A stretch of 64,000 bases of DNA, taken from positions 1 to 64,000 of the forward strand of contig NZ_AQUZ01000005.1 in assembly GCF_000372465.1 (NCBI RefSeq), read 5' to 3'. The position numbers and the translations under genes are program-made. The notes beneath the pieces were generated by a model that was not told the origin of the DNA, did not search any database, and worked only from the letters and a program-made list of their open reading frames with translations. Position 1 is the first letter of the stretch, and the number at the start of each line of letters is the position of its first letter. The DNA is from Kribbella catacumbae DSM 19601. Its GTDB lineage: Bacteria > Actinomycetota > Actinomycetes > Propionibacteriales > Kribbellaceae. This document shows, one piece after another, positions 44,506-52,852 of the stretch.

Positions 44506-45144
44506 GTGGCTGCGATCAGAGACGACTTCCTCGCTGTCGGCGCGTCCGCCGCACAGCTACTCCGCGACCCCGCAGTGGCCGAAGCATGGTCGAATCCAAG
44601 TGCGCTGGAGGAGTTCGGCGTCAGCGGGCTCGCCGGCCATCTCGCCTACCAGGTGCTGGCGATCCCGGAGATCGTCGTCGCGCCGATCCCGACCGAGCCG
44701 ACCATCTCGGTGCTCGATCACTACGACCGGGTGGAATGGATCGACGCCGGTCTGGACGACGAGATCAGCGTGCGGATCCGGTCCGGCGGCGATCTCGTCG
44801 CGGCCGACGGCCCCGAGGCGCTGGCTGATCGGTTGGACGCGGCGCTGGAGCAGTTGCGTGCCGATCTCCCATCGGTCGCCGACCGTCCGGTGCGGATCTC
44901 GCTGTGGGGACCTTGGTCGCTGATGCTCGACGACATGCTGCTCACCAGGCTGATGGAGCTGGCCGTGCACTCCGACGATCTGGCCGTCAGCGTCGGGCTG
45001 CCGACACCGGAGCTTCCGCCGAGTGCGGTGGAGTCGGTGGTCGGTCTGCTCACGCGACTCTCCGTTCGTCGGCACGGAGCGACCGCAGTACTGCGTACGC
45101 TGGCTCGGGCGGAGCGGGCGCCGCGCACGATCACCGCCTTCTGA
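44506..45144 (+). CDS. mycothiol-dependent maleylpyruvate isomerase-family protein
   Basis: This 212-residue protein has an N-terminal MDMPI/DinB-like four-helix bundle with the metal-binding histidines in SGLAGHLAYQ and LMELAVHSDDLAVS, as in TIGR03083-type actinobacterial proteins. Such enzymes use mycothiol. GTG 44506 follows a weak AG-rich site. The substrate is unknown. Confidence 0.82.
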   Translation: MAAIRDDFLAVGASAAQLLRDPAVAEAWSNPSALEEFGVSGLAGHLAYQVLAIPEIVVAPIPTEPTISVLDHYDRVEWIDAGLDDEISVRIRSGGDLVAADGPEALADRLDAALEQLRADLPSVADRPVRISLWGPWSLMLDDMLLTRLMELAVHSDDLAVSVGLPTPELPPSAVESVVGLLTRLSVRRHGATAVLRTLARAERAPRTITAF

Positions 45145-45196
45145 TCCGCGCAGAGCTAGGGGCGGTTGGGGCGGGAAGGTTTCAGTGAGGAGACCC

Positions 45197-45904
45197 ATGT
45201 ACCGAAGGCTTGTCATCAAGCTATCCGGCCAGGCGATCGCGGGATCGGCCGAGTTCGGTTTCAACAGCGACAGCCTGACTCATCTCGCCCGGGAGGTGAT
45301 CGCCGCGCACGACACCGGAGTACAGGTCGCCGTGGTGATCGGTGGCGGGAACGTGTTCCGCGGCAACCGGGCCGAGGACTGGGGCATCGATCGGGTCGAG
45401 GCCGACAACATCGGCATGCTCGGCACGGTGATCAACGCGGTCCTGCTGCGCGGGCGGCTCGCGGCGCTCGGGGCGGACGACGTCCGGCTGATGACCGCGA
45501 TCCCGATCAACAATCTGGCCGAGCCCTACATCCGGCTGCGCGCGCTGCGTCATCTGGAGAAGGGCGGGATCGTACTGCTGGCCTGCGGGAACGGGCAGCC
45601 GTTCACGACCACCGACTATCCGTCGGTCCAGCGCGCGATCGAGCTCGATGCGGACGCGTTACTGGTCGCGAAGAACGGTACCGATGGCGTGTACGACGCC
45701 GACCCGAACCAGGTCGCGACCGCCCGCCGTTTCGACCGGCTCAGCTATCAGGAGGTCATCACCAAGGGCCTCGGCGTGATGGACCAGAGCGCCTTCATCC
45801 TGGCCCGCGACCACGGCCTACCGCTCCACGTCTTCGACATCGAACGCCAGGGCGCAGCAGCCGCAATCAGCTCCGGCGCCCACATCGGCACCCTCATCGA
45901 CTGA
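45197..45904 (+). CDS. pyrH: UMP kinase (divergent PyrH paralogue)
   Basis: This 235-residue protein of the amino-acid-kinase fold starts at ATG 45197 with GAGGAG 4 nt upstream. PyrH landmarks are VIKLSGQAIAG, VVIGGGNVFRG, DNIGMLGTVINAVLLRG, LVAKNGTDGVYDADP and GLGVMDQSAFILARDHGLP. Housekeeping PyrH usually has KATKVDGVYDADP and sits in rpsB-tsf-pyrH-frr. Here the region is altered and the gene stands alone, so it is probably a second copy. It phosphorylates UMP to UDP. Confidence 0.85.
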   Translation: MYRRLVIKLSGQAIAGSAEFGFNSDSLTHLAREVIAAHDTGVQVAVVIGGGNVFRGNRAEDWGIDRVEADNIGMLGTVINAVLLRGRLAALGADDVRLMTAIPINNLAEPYIRLRALRHLEKGGIVLLACGNGQPFTTTDYPSVQRAIELDADALLVAKNGTDGVYDADPNQVATARRFDRLSYQEVITKGLGVMDQSAFILARDHGLPLHVFDIERQGAAAAISSGAHIGTLID

Positions 45905-45953
45905 TCGATGCCTGATCGAGCACGCCCATGATCTCGCGTGCCAGTTCCGGCCC

Positions 45954-46388
45954 CTACTTGCGGGCGTTCGTCGAGGTCGCCCGGAACACCGGAATGAGCA
46001 CTGCGGCGACCGCGACGTGGGCGAGCGCGAGCACGACCTTGGTCCCACTCGACGCCTCGATGGTGAACAGCGGGAAGAAGAACGACACGGCCAGGACTAC
46101 CAGCGCCACGACCGTCCAGATCAGGGCGGCGCGGGGGGTCACGCGCTCCAGCAGGGCCAGTAGCGCCCAGCCCAGCAGGGAGAAGAACAGCGAGAACATG
46201 ACCATCGCGCTCGCCCCGAGGTCCTGCGGCTCCTGCCCCTCGGCCTTGATGACCATGTCGTGGCCGAGCAACGGCTCGCCCACCACCCAGACCAGGACGG
46301 CCGCCACGACGGCCCCGACCACCGCGAGAGCCCGATTGCGCCGGCGCGTTCCGCCACTGAACTCCCGTACGTCACTCTGAATCGTCAC
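45954..46388 (-). CDS. DUF6069-like four-helix membrane protein
   Basis: This 144-residue protein starts at GTG 46388 with AAGGAG 6 nt upstream. Four membrane helices are spaced as in actinobacterial DUF6069 proteins (ALAVVGAVVAAVLVWVVG, MVMFSLFFSLLGWALLALL, LIWTVVALVVLAVSFFFPL, VVLALAHVAVAAVLIPVF). Function unknown. It is divergent from the ribosome-protection GTPase gene. Confidence 0.72.
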   Translation of the reverse strand: MTIQSDVREFSGGTRRRNRALAVVGAVVAAVLVWVVGEPLLGHDMVIKAEGQEPQDLGASAMVMFSLFFSLLGWALLALLERVTPRAALIWTVVALVVLAVSFFFPLFTIEASSGTKVVLALAHVAVAAVLIPVFRATSTNARK

Positions 46389-46525
46389 GTCTACTCCTTC
46401 AGCAGATTGATAGTTCACGAACTGGGTGCTTCGATCCTCGACGAGCACTGGTCTCGCCTGAAGGACCAATCGGGAAGCTGCGGAGAGGACCACTTGGAGT
46501 GGAGCGCAGGGAAAACCGATTGCCG

Positions 46526-46543
46526 CCAGGGAGCGCTCTCTGG
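46526..46543. promoter_or_regulatory. 18-bp palindrome in the GTPase upstream region
   Basis: CCAGGGAGCGCTCTCTGG is a palindrome with one mismatched pair and an AGCGCT core, of the type bound by LacI-family repressors in actinomycetes. It lies 52 nt upstream of the leader ORF start. The same GAGAGCGCT half occurs repeatedly in the next 11 kb. Confidence 0.45.
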
Positions 46544-46594
46544 TGTACTCCTGAACGGCACCACGTCGAGTTCTCACCAAAGGAGCGCAGTCTC

Positions 46595-46705
46595 ATGCGA
46601 CCTCACTTCATGTCCGACCAGAAAGGTCATTCCACCTCAGCAAGGGACATGAAGCTTTGTGAGAACACTGAACTTGGGGATTTTGGCGCATGTCGACGCC
46701 GGTAA
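46595..46705 (+). CDS. putative leader ORF overlapping the GTPase start
   Basis: This is a 36-codon ORF with the best ribosome site in the area (AAAGGAG, 9-nt spacer). It begins MRPHFMSDQKGHSTS and stops 47 nt inside the downstream GTPase gene in a different frame. Ribosomal-protection tetracycline-resistance genes are often preceded by leader ORFs that sense slow ribosomes. Translation of this one is inferred from the strong Shine-Dalgarno sequence and position. Confidence 0.5.
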   Translation: MRPHFMSDQKGHSTSARDMKLCENTELGDFGACRRR

Positions 46706-48644
46706 GACCAGCCTGACCGAGCGGCTGCTGTACGCCGCCGGGGTCATCGACGAGGTCGGCAGTGTCGATGACGGCAGCACCCAGACCGACTCGCTGGCGC
46801 TGGAGCGGCAGCGTGGCATCACGATCAAGTCGGCGGTCGTCTCATTCGCGATCGACGACGTCACGGTCAACCTGATCGACACTCCCGGTCACCCGGATTT
46901 CATCGCCGAGGTGGAGCGGGCGCTCAGCGTGCTCGACGGCGCGGTGCTCGTCATCTCCGCGGTCGAGGGCGTGCAGGCGCAGACCCGGGTGCTGATGCGC
47001 ACGCTGCAACGGCTCCGGATCCCGACTCTGATCTTCGTGAACAAGCTCGACCGTCGCGGAGCCCAGGCAGCGGAGTTGCTGAAGAGCATCGCCGACAGGC
47101 TGTCGGCTGACTTCATCGCGATGGGCGAGCCGACCAGCCTCGGCGATCGCGACGCCGCGTTCACGCCGTACGGGCGAGACGATGCGGGATTCACTTTCGC
47201 CATGATCGATCTGCTCGCCGAGCATGACGACCAACTGCTCGCGACGTACGTGGACAACGAGGAAGCGCTCTCGTACGACGCCCTGCGTACCCGCCTGGCC
47301 GAGCAGACGCAGCGGGCACTCGTACACCCGGTGTACTTCGGTTCCGCGATCACCGGCGCCGGCACGGACGCTTTGATCGCGGGCATCCGCGAACTGCTGC
47401 CGGCCAGTGAGGGCGATGTCGAGGGCCCGGTGTCGGGCTCGGTGTTCAAGGTGGAGCGAGGTCCGGCCGGGGAGAAGATCGCCTTCGTACGGATGTTCTC
47501 GGGCGCGATCCGGACCCGGGATCGGCTGCGATTCCACGGTGACAAGGAATCGAAAGTGACCGCGATCAGCGTCTTCGACAGCGGTTCGGTGCTGACCCGG
47601 CCGGAGGTGTCGGCGGGCCAGATCGGCAAGTTGTGGGGGCTGGGCGACATCCAGATAGGTGACGCGATCGGCATCGAGGGCAGCACCGCAGAGAGCGGTT
47701 ACTTCGCTCCCCCGACCCTGGAAACCGTGATCGCGCCGGCCAGACCGTCCGACAAGGGCAACCTGCAGGTAGCGCTCTCTCAGCTCGCCGAGCAGGATCC
47801 GCTGATCAACCTGCGCCAGGACGACATCCGCCAGGAGACCTTCGTGTCCCTGTACGGCGAGGTGCAGAAGGAGGTCATCCAGACGACGCTGGCGAGCGAG
47901 TTCGGTATCGACGTCACGTTCCGGGAGACGACGACGATCTGCATCGAGCGGCTCGACGGCACCGGTGCGGCGGTCGAGTTCAACAAGCAGGATCCGAACC
48001 CGTTCCTCGCGACGATCGGCCTGCGGGTGGAGCCGGCGCCGCTGAACTCCGGCGTTACGTTCAAGCTCGAAGTCGAGCTCGGCTCGATGCCGTACGCGTT
48101 CATCAAGGCGGTCGAGGAGACCGTGCACGAGACGATGCGGCAAGGTGTGCACGGCTGGCAGATCCCCGATGCGACGGTGGTGATGACGCATTCGGGGTAC
48201 TCCGCGCGGCAGAGTCACGCGCATGCGGTGTTCGACAAGAGCATGTCGAGCACGGCCGGCGACTTCCGCAACCTCACGCCACTCGTGCTGATGACAGCCC
48301 TGCAAGAAGCCGGTACGACGGTCTTCGAGCCGATGCACCGCTTCCAGCTGGACATCCCGACCGACACGGTGCGAGGTGTTCTCGCGGCTCTGACTCGCCT
48401 CCGCGCGATCCCGCAGGTCCCGGCCCTCGGCTCCGAAACCTCAATCCTGGAAGGAGAAATCCCAGCAGCGGCCGTCTACCAACTAGAGCAGCACCTGCCA
48501 GGACTCTCCCGCGGCGAAGGCGTCCTGGAGTCAGCCTTCGAGCGCTACCAACCCGTCACGGGCCAGCTCCCCAACCGCCCCCGCACCGACAACGACCCCC
48601 TCAACCGCCGCGAGTACTTGCTCCACGTACTCCGCAGAGTCTGA
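46659..48644 (+). CDS. ribosomal-protection GTPase, Otr(A)/Tet(M) family
   Basis: This 661-residue EF-G-like GTPase starts at GTG 46659. G-motifs are AHVDAGKT (G1), RGITI (G2), DTPGH (G3) and NKLD (G4). EF-G-like domains II-V follow, including HSGYSARQSHAHAVFDKS in the domain IV region and a C-terminal REYLLHVLRRV. Length and order match tetracycline ribosomal-protection proteins, which release drug from the 30S A site. Many actinomycete homologues are chromosomal and their drug spectrum is untested. The last 100 nt overlap the convergent GNAT gene. Confidence 0.88.
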   Translation: MRTLNLGILAHVDAGKTSLTERLLYAAGVIDEVGSVDDGSTQTDSLALERQRGITIKSAVVSFAIDDVTVNLIDTPGHPDFIAEVERALSVLDGAVLVISAVEGVQAQTRVLMRTLQRLRIPTLIFVNKLDRRGAQAAELLKSIADRLSADFIAMGEPTSLGDRDAAFTPYGRDDAGFTFAMIDLLAEHDDQLLATYVDNEEALSYDALRTRLAEQTQRALVHPVYFGSAITGAGTDALIAGIRELLPASEGDVEGPVSGSVFKVERGPAGEKIAFVRMFSGAIRTRDRLRFHGDKESKVTAISVFDSGSVLTRPEVSAGQIGKLWGLGDIQIGDAIGIEGSTAESGYFAPPTLETVIAPARPSDKGNLQVALSQLAEQDPLINLRQDDIRQETFVSLYGEVQKEVIQTTLASEFGIDVTFRETTTICIERLDGTGAAVEFNKQDPNPFLATIGLRVEPAPLNSGVTFKLEVELGSMPYAFIKAVEETVHETMRQGVHGWQIPDATVVMTHSGYSARQSHAHAVFDKSMSSTAGDFRNLTPLVLMTALQEAGTTVFEPMHRFQLDIPTDTVRGVLAALTRLRAIPQVPALGSETSILEGEIPAAAVYQLEQHLPGLSRGEGVLESAFERYQPVTGQLPNRPRTDNDPLNRREYLLHVLRRV

Positions 48645-49117
48645 GCGCGAGCAACACCAACCGCTCCGTGCTGGGTGTGGGCGGACGGACGGCCACCACT
48701 ATCGAACCTGGCGCGCAAACGCGCCGCGTACGCCGTAACGTGCAGCCGCACCGCGCCTCGTTGCTTGGCCCACTCGGCGAACGCGTCCACCAGCCGCCCG
48801 CCCACGCCACGACCGCGCGATGTCTCCCGCACGAACATGCTCATCAGCTCGGCCCGAGCGACCAGCCACATCGCCGACGGCGGCGCGTAGATCCCGACCA
48901 GGTGTCCGACGATCTCGCCATCCGCAACGGCCACGAACACCTGCGCATCCGGATCGGCGAGTAGTTCCGCACACCACTTCTCGCCATGTGCCGCGGGCCA
49001 GTCCGGATTGCGAAACCGATCCCGCTGTCCCGCGTCCTCGGCGAACAACGCAGCACTGGAGGCGACGACACCAGCCAGATCATCGGCGGTGGCGGGCCTG
49101 ACCTCGGGGATGCTCAT
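48545..49117 (-). CDS. GNAT acetyltransferase with degenerate C-terminus
   Basis: This frame has about 190 codons from ATG 49117. The GNAT core is clear: RPATADDLAGVV, VFVAVADGEIVGHLVGIY, and ETSRGRGVGGRLVDAFAEWA (acetyl-CoA loop), then AVRLHVTAYAA. The expected N-x-x-A-x-x-F/Y-E-x-x-G-F segment is garbled (RLRARFDSGGRPSAHTQH), and the frame runs on into the antisense of the GTPase 3' end. A small deletion or frameshift near 48720 is likely, so the gene may be damaged. Confidence 0.68.
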   Translation of the reverse strand: MSIPEVRPATADDLAGVVASSAALFAEDAGQRDRFRNPDWPAAHGEKWCAELLADPDAQVFVAVADGEIVGHLVGIYAPPSAMWLVARAELMSMFVRETSRGRGVGGRLVDAFAEWAKQRGAVRLHVTAYAARLRARFDSGGRPSAHTQHGAVGVARAQTLRSTWSKYSRRLRGSLSVRGRLGSWPVTGW

Positions 49118-49122
49118 GGCCT

Positions 49123-49779
49123 TCACCGTAGCTTCGTGCCGATGACCACCGTGGCGTACAGCTCGTCGGACGTCGTGATGCGGGCAGCCAAGCCGTCCTG
49201 CTCGAATACCGCAGCAGCGATCGGCGCCTGCTCCTCGCTGGTCTCCACCAGCACGCTGCCGTCGACGGCGAGCCAAGAACGTGCTTCGACGCTGACACGG
49301 CGAAGGACTTCCAGGCCGTCGCCGCCGCCATCGAGCGTCACCAAGGGTTCGTGCAATCGCGCTTCCGCGGGCAGCAGGCGGACCTCGTCGGTCGGCACGT
49401 ACGGCACGTTCGACAGCAGGATGTCGATCCGCCCGCGCAATGAGCCCGGCAGGGCGGAGTACAGGTCGCCTTCGAAGACCTGCCCGCCGATCGGTTCGAC
49501 GTTGCGTCTGGCGCAGCTGACCGCCGTCGGCTCGATGTCCGCGGAGTACAGCTCGATGCTTTGCTTGGCGGCAACGGCGACACCCAACGCGCCGGAGCCG
49601 CAGCAGAGGTCGACCACCACCGCACCCGGCCGGCTGAGCGCGATGGCTTCGGCGACCAGGTACTCCGTCCGTCGACGCGGCACGAATACGCCAGGATCCA
49701 ACGAGATCCGCAGTCCGCAGAACTCCGCGAAGCCGACCACGTGCTCGATCGGCAGCCCGGCGACGCGTTGCTCGACCAT
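49123..49779 (-). CDS. HemK/PrmC-like N5-glutamine methyltransferase
   Basis: The frame from ATG 49779 gives 218 residues, with motif I VVVDLCCGSGALGVAVAA and the substrate-binding NVPY (LLSNVPYVPTDE) where PrmC has NPPY. VGFAEFCGLRISLDPGVFVP, then RRRTEYLV, is the standard PrmC-like lead-in. Family-type sequence continues upstream in frame for another 37 codons (TTSIIVSTLRAAGCVFAEDE) back to an ATA at 49890, with no ATG, GTG or TTG before the preceding stop. The true start is therefore uncertain. It probably methylates a GGQ-like glutamine or another protein target. Confidence 0.8.
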   Translation of the reverse strand: MVEQRVAGLPIEHVVGFAEFCGLRISLDPGVFVPRRRTEYLVAEAIALSRPGAVVVDLCCGSGALGVAVAAKQSIELYSADIEPTAVSCARRNVEPIGGQVFEGDLYSALPGSLRGRIDILLSNVPYVPTDEVRLLPAEARLHEPLVTLDGGGDGLEVLRRVSVEARSWLAVDGSVLVETSEEQAPIAAAVFEQDGLAARITTSDELYATVVIGTKLR

Positions 49780-49899
49780 GCGGGTGAGCTCGGCGTCGTC
49801 GCGGGCCGCGGCGATCAGCAGGTCCGCCTCGTCCTCGGCGAAGACACAGCCGGCGGCGCGGAGGGTGCTGACGATGATGGAGGTAGTTATGCCGCCAGA

Positions 49900-50850
49900 T
49901 TACCTGAAGGCGTTCACGGCGGTGAGCTCGGCAGACAGCGTCCACAGCCGCGCTGCAGCCGCGGGATCAACCGCATACGGCCGTACTCCGGGCGCATCGT
50001 CCGTCGACAGCTCCGCGATCTCGCAGTCCTCGCAGAAGACTCCGCCCTGGCCGTCGAGTTGCGGCGACGTACCCGCCCAGACCTGGGTCGCGGCGCCTTG
50101 TTCCGGCGTCTTGAACGCCGGGTTCAGCGGGTTGCCGTCCTCGTCGATCCAGCCGAAGGCAACCATCTCCTCGCGCGGCAGGTGCCGTTGCAACGGTGTC
50201 AGGATTCCGCCCGGGTGCAAGGTGAAGGCCCGTACGCCGGAGTCCTTGCCCAAGGCATCGAGCTGGACGGCGAACAGCACGTTCGCCGTCTTCGCCTGCC
50301 CGTACGCCGCCCACTTGTCGTAGCCCTGCTCGAACTGCGGGTCGTCCCAGCGGATGTCCGAGCGCCGGTGCCCCGCCGAGGACACCGACACCACCCGTGC
50401 ACCGCCGTCGGCGAGCGCCGGCCAGAGCCGGTTCACGAGCGCGAAGTGCCCGAGGTGGTTCGTCGCGAACTGCGCCTCCCAGCCAGGACCGACCCGGGTC
50501 TCGGGGCAGGCCATCACGCCCGCGTTGTTGAGCTGCAGGTCGATCGTCCGGCCGGAGGCGAGGAAGCCGTCGGCGAATGAGCGAACGCTGTCCAGGTCGG
50601 CCAGATCCAGTTCAGCGATCTCGACTCCATCGATCCCAGAGAGCGCTTCCTGAGCAGCCGCCGGCCGCCGCGCCGGTACGACGACGTGCGCGCCCGCCTT
50701 CGCCAGTGCGCGAGTCGTCTCCAGTCCGAGGCCGGAGTAGCCGCCGGTGACGAGCGCGAGTTTGCCGGTGAGGTCGATGCCGCTCAGGACGTCGTCCGCC
50801 GTGCTGTCGTGGCCGAAGCCCGAGCCGATCTTGTGTTGTGGGGTGCTCAT
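49900..50850 (-). CDS. short-chain dehydrogenase/reductase (retinol-dehydrogenase-like)
   Basis: This protein has about 316 residues. The cofactor loop is LVTGGYSGLGLE, then LNNAGVMACP (NNAG), VSVSSAGH (catalytic Ser) and YGQAKTANVLFA (YxxxK). These match the atypical long-chain SDR group related to WW-domain oxidoreductase and retinol dehydrogenases. The substrate is unknown. The start is at ATG 50850; an in-frame ATG at 50856 is also possible. Confidence 0.87.
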   Translation of the reverse strand: MSTPQHKIGSGFGHDSTADDVLSGIDLTGKLALVTGGYSGLGLETTRALAKAGAHVVVPARRPAAAQEALSGIDGVEIAELDLADLDSVRSFADGFLASGRTIDLQLNNAGVMACPETRVGPGWEAQFATNHLGHFALVNRLWPALADGGARVVSVSSAGHRRSDIRWDDPQFEQGYDKWAAYGQAKTANVLFAVQLDALGKDSGVRAFTLHPGGILTPLQRHLPREEMVAFGWIDEDGNPLNPAFKTPEQGAATQVWAGTSPQLDGQGGVFCEDCEIAELSTDDAPGVRPYAVDPAAAARLWTLSAELTAVNAFR

Positions 50851-50884
50851 GGCCACGACACTACGAACTAGAGTCGACTCTAGG

Positions 50885-51775
50885 TCAAGCGTCGAGGCGC
50901 GGGTTGCCCTTCAGCGACTCGGCCAGGCGCTGAAGGGCCGGGTTCGGGCTGTCCGGGCTCCAGGCCGCGTGCAGCGTCACCGAGTGCGCATCAGCTGCCT
51001 CCAGTTCGCGGTACCGAACGCCTTGCACCCCCATCGCCATGATCGATCGCGGAATCAGCGCGCACCCGAGACCGGCGCGGACCAGTGCCAGCATCGTCGG
51101 CACCTGCGAGGCGAGCTGGCTGACGGCGTACCGGTTCATGCCGATCATCGCCGCGCAGATGTCATGCAGGTACTGCGAGCCTTCGGGGCTGTAGCCGATG
51201 TAGTCGTCGGTCACCTGAGCCAGAGAGACCGCTCTCTCGCCATCCGCCAGCTTGTGATCGGCCGGTACTGCGAGCACGAGATCCTCCGAATGCACCAGCA
51301 CCGAGTCGAACTGGTCGGGAATCGGCGGCCGCACCAGCCCGAGATCGATCTCCAGATTCGCCAGCGCCTCGAACTGGTCCGGGCTCACCAACTCGGTCAG
51401 CTCCGCCGTCACCGCCGGGGTCCGCTTGCTCACCATCGTCAGGAAGTCGGCCAGTACGGCGTACGCGCCGATCGCGGTGAACGCGATTCGCAACGTGCCG
51501 GTCTGTCCGTCGGCAGCCCGCCGGGTCGCCTCGGGCGCGACTTCGAGCAGCGCCAGGACCCGTCGGCAGTGCTCGAGGAAAACGCCACCCGCGGCGGTGA
51601 GCCGCACTCCCCTGCCGGTCCGGTCGAACAACGAGACGCCCAGAGAGCGCTCCAGCCCTTGGATCTGCCGGGTCAGCGGCGGCTGGGTCAGATTCAGCCG
51701 CTGGGCGGCGCGGCCGAAGTGCTGTTCCTCGGCGACCGCGACGAAGCCGCGCAACTGCTGGAGCGAGAGGTCCAT
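50885..51775 (-). CDS. LysR-family transcriptional regulator
   Basis: This 296-residue protein starts at the ATG at 51775 (the longer open frame upstream is antisense). The winged HTH is LRGFVAVAEEQHFGRAAQRLNLTQPPLTRQIQGLE, followed by a periplasmic-binding-like effector domain. It is divergent by 102 nt from the hydroxyacid dehydrogenase gene that heads the transport operon, its likely target. The spacer contains an ATGC...GCAT dyad (about 51800-51825) that could be a LysR site. Confidence 0.9.
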   Translation of the reverse strand: MDLSLQQLRGFVAVAEEQHFGRAAQRLNLTQPPLTRQIQGLERSLGVSLFDRTGRGVRLTAAGGVFLEHCRRVLALLEVAPEATRRAADGQTGTLRIAFTAIGAYAVLADFLTMVSKRTPAVTAELTELVSPDQFEALANLEIDLGLVRPPIPDQFDSVLVHSEDLVLAVPADHKLADGERAVSLAQVTDDYIGYSPEGSQYLHDICAAMIGMNRYAVSQLASQVPTMLALVRAGLGCALIPRSIMAMGVQGVRYRELEAADAHSVTLHAAWSPDSPNPALQRLAESLKGNPRLDA

Positions 51776-51877
51776 CTGATGCCCCCACGGTATTGGTCCA
51801 TGCGGAAATGGGTTTGGACGAGCATAACGGAAAGCCCTTACCTTCGAGCTCAAGGAGTTCCGACCCGAGGAGTCAGC

Positions 51878-52852
51878 TTGTCCAAGCTTGCCGTCTTGAT
51901 GACGCCCGACCGGGCCGACGACGTCTGCAGCCCACAGACCCGCGAGCTGCTCGCCGAGAGATTCGAGGTCAGCTGGGCCCGTCCCGATCTCAACCTCGAA
52001 CTCGCCGCCGGCAGCGATGTCGTCCTGACCAGCTGGGGTACGCCGCACCTCGACAAGGCGCTGTGGGCCGATGGCAACGGACCCAAGGTGGTCGCACACG
52101 CGGCCGGCTCGGTGAAGAAGCTCGTCGACCCGGCGATCCTCGACCAGGGCGTCGCCGTCTTCTCCGCCGGGACGCGAATCGCCTGGTCGGTCGGCGAGTA
52201 CTGCCTGGCGTCCATGCTCACGCTGGCGCGCAGACTCCCCCAGTTCGACCAGGCCCTGCGTGCGGGTGGCTGGAAGCAGCCGCAGTTGCGAGGCGGAGAG
52301 CTCGCCGGCCAGAAGGTCGGCATCCTCGGCGCCAGCTCGACAGCCCGGGCGCTCATCACGCTGCTCAAGCCCTTCGGCTGCGACATCGTGGTCTACGACC
52401 CGTACCTGACACCCGAGCGCGCGCAGCAGCTCGGCGTACGGACGGCGGAGCTGGAAGAGACGTTGCAGTGCCGGTTGCTGTCCATCCACGTACCGGATGT
52501 CCCGGAGACGCGCGGTCTGCTGACCCGGAAGCTGATCGAGCAACTGCCCGACCAGGCGATCGTCGTCAACTCTTCGCGCGGACCGGCCATCGACCAGGCG
52601 GCGCTGCTGGAGCACTGTCTCGACGGCCGGTTGTTCGCGGCGCTGGATGTCTACGACCCCGAGCCGCCGAGGTTCGGCCCCGACGTACTGGCCGCGCCGA
52701 ACCTGTTGCTCACCCCGCATATCGCCGGTGACACCGTCGAAGGTCACCTCGCGCTGGCAGGTTATGTCGTGGAAGACGTCCTCAACTGGCTCGACCATGG
52801 CGTGCGCGGTCCGAGCTTCGTCGATCCGGCCGGCTGGGCGATCGCGGCATGA
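51878..52852 (+). CDS. D-2-hydroxyacid dehydrogenase-like protein
   Basis: This 324-residue protein starts at TTG 51878 with GAGGAG 5 nt upstream. The NAD-binding region is VGILGASSTARALI, a variant glycine loop, and the catalytic Arg, Glu and His are in NSSRGPAID, DVYDPEPP and TPHIAGDT. It would oxidise or reduce a 2-hydroxy/2-oxo acid, fitting the sugar-acid catabolic context. The ATG of the next gene overlaps its stop. Confidence 0.86.
   Translation: MSKLAVLMTPDRADDVCSPQTRELLAERFEVSWARPDLNLELAAGSDVVLTSWGTPHLDKALWADGNGPKVVAHAAGSVKKLVDPAILDQGVAVFSAGTRIAWSVGEYCLASMLTLARRLPQFDQALRAGGWKQPQLRGGELAGQKVGILGASSTARALITLLKPFGCDIVVYDPYLTPERAQQLGVRTAELEETLQCRLLSIHVPDVPETRGLLTRKLIEQLPDQAIVVNSSRGPAIDQAALLEHCLDGRLFAALDVYDPEPPRFGPDVLAAPNLLLTPHIAGDTVEGHLALAGYVVEDVLNWLDHGVRGPSFVDPAGWAIAA

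Noticed and set aside
50747..52852. Very long open frames on both strands over the LysR/dehydrogenase pair
   Set aside because: They are antisense extensions caused by high GC; the internal TTG 51878 and ATG 51775 have ribosome sites and domain starts.
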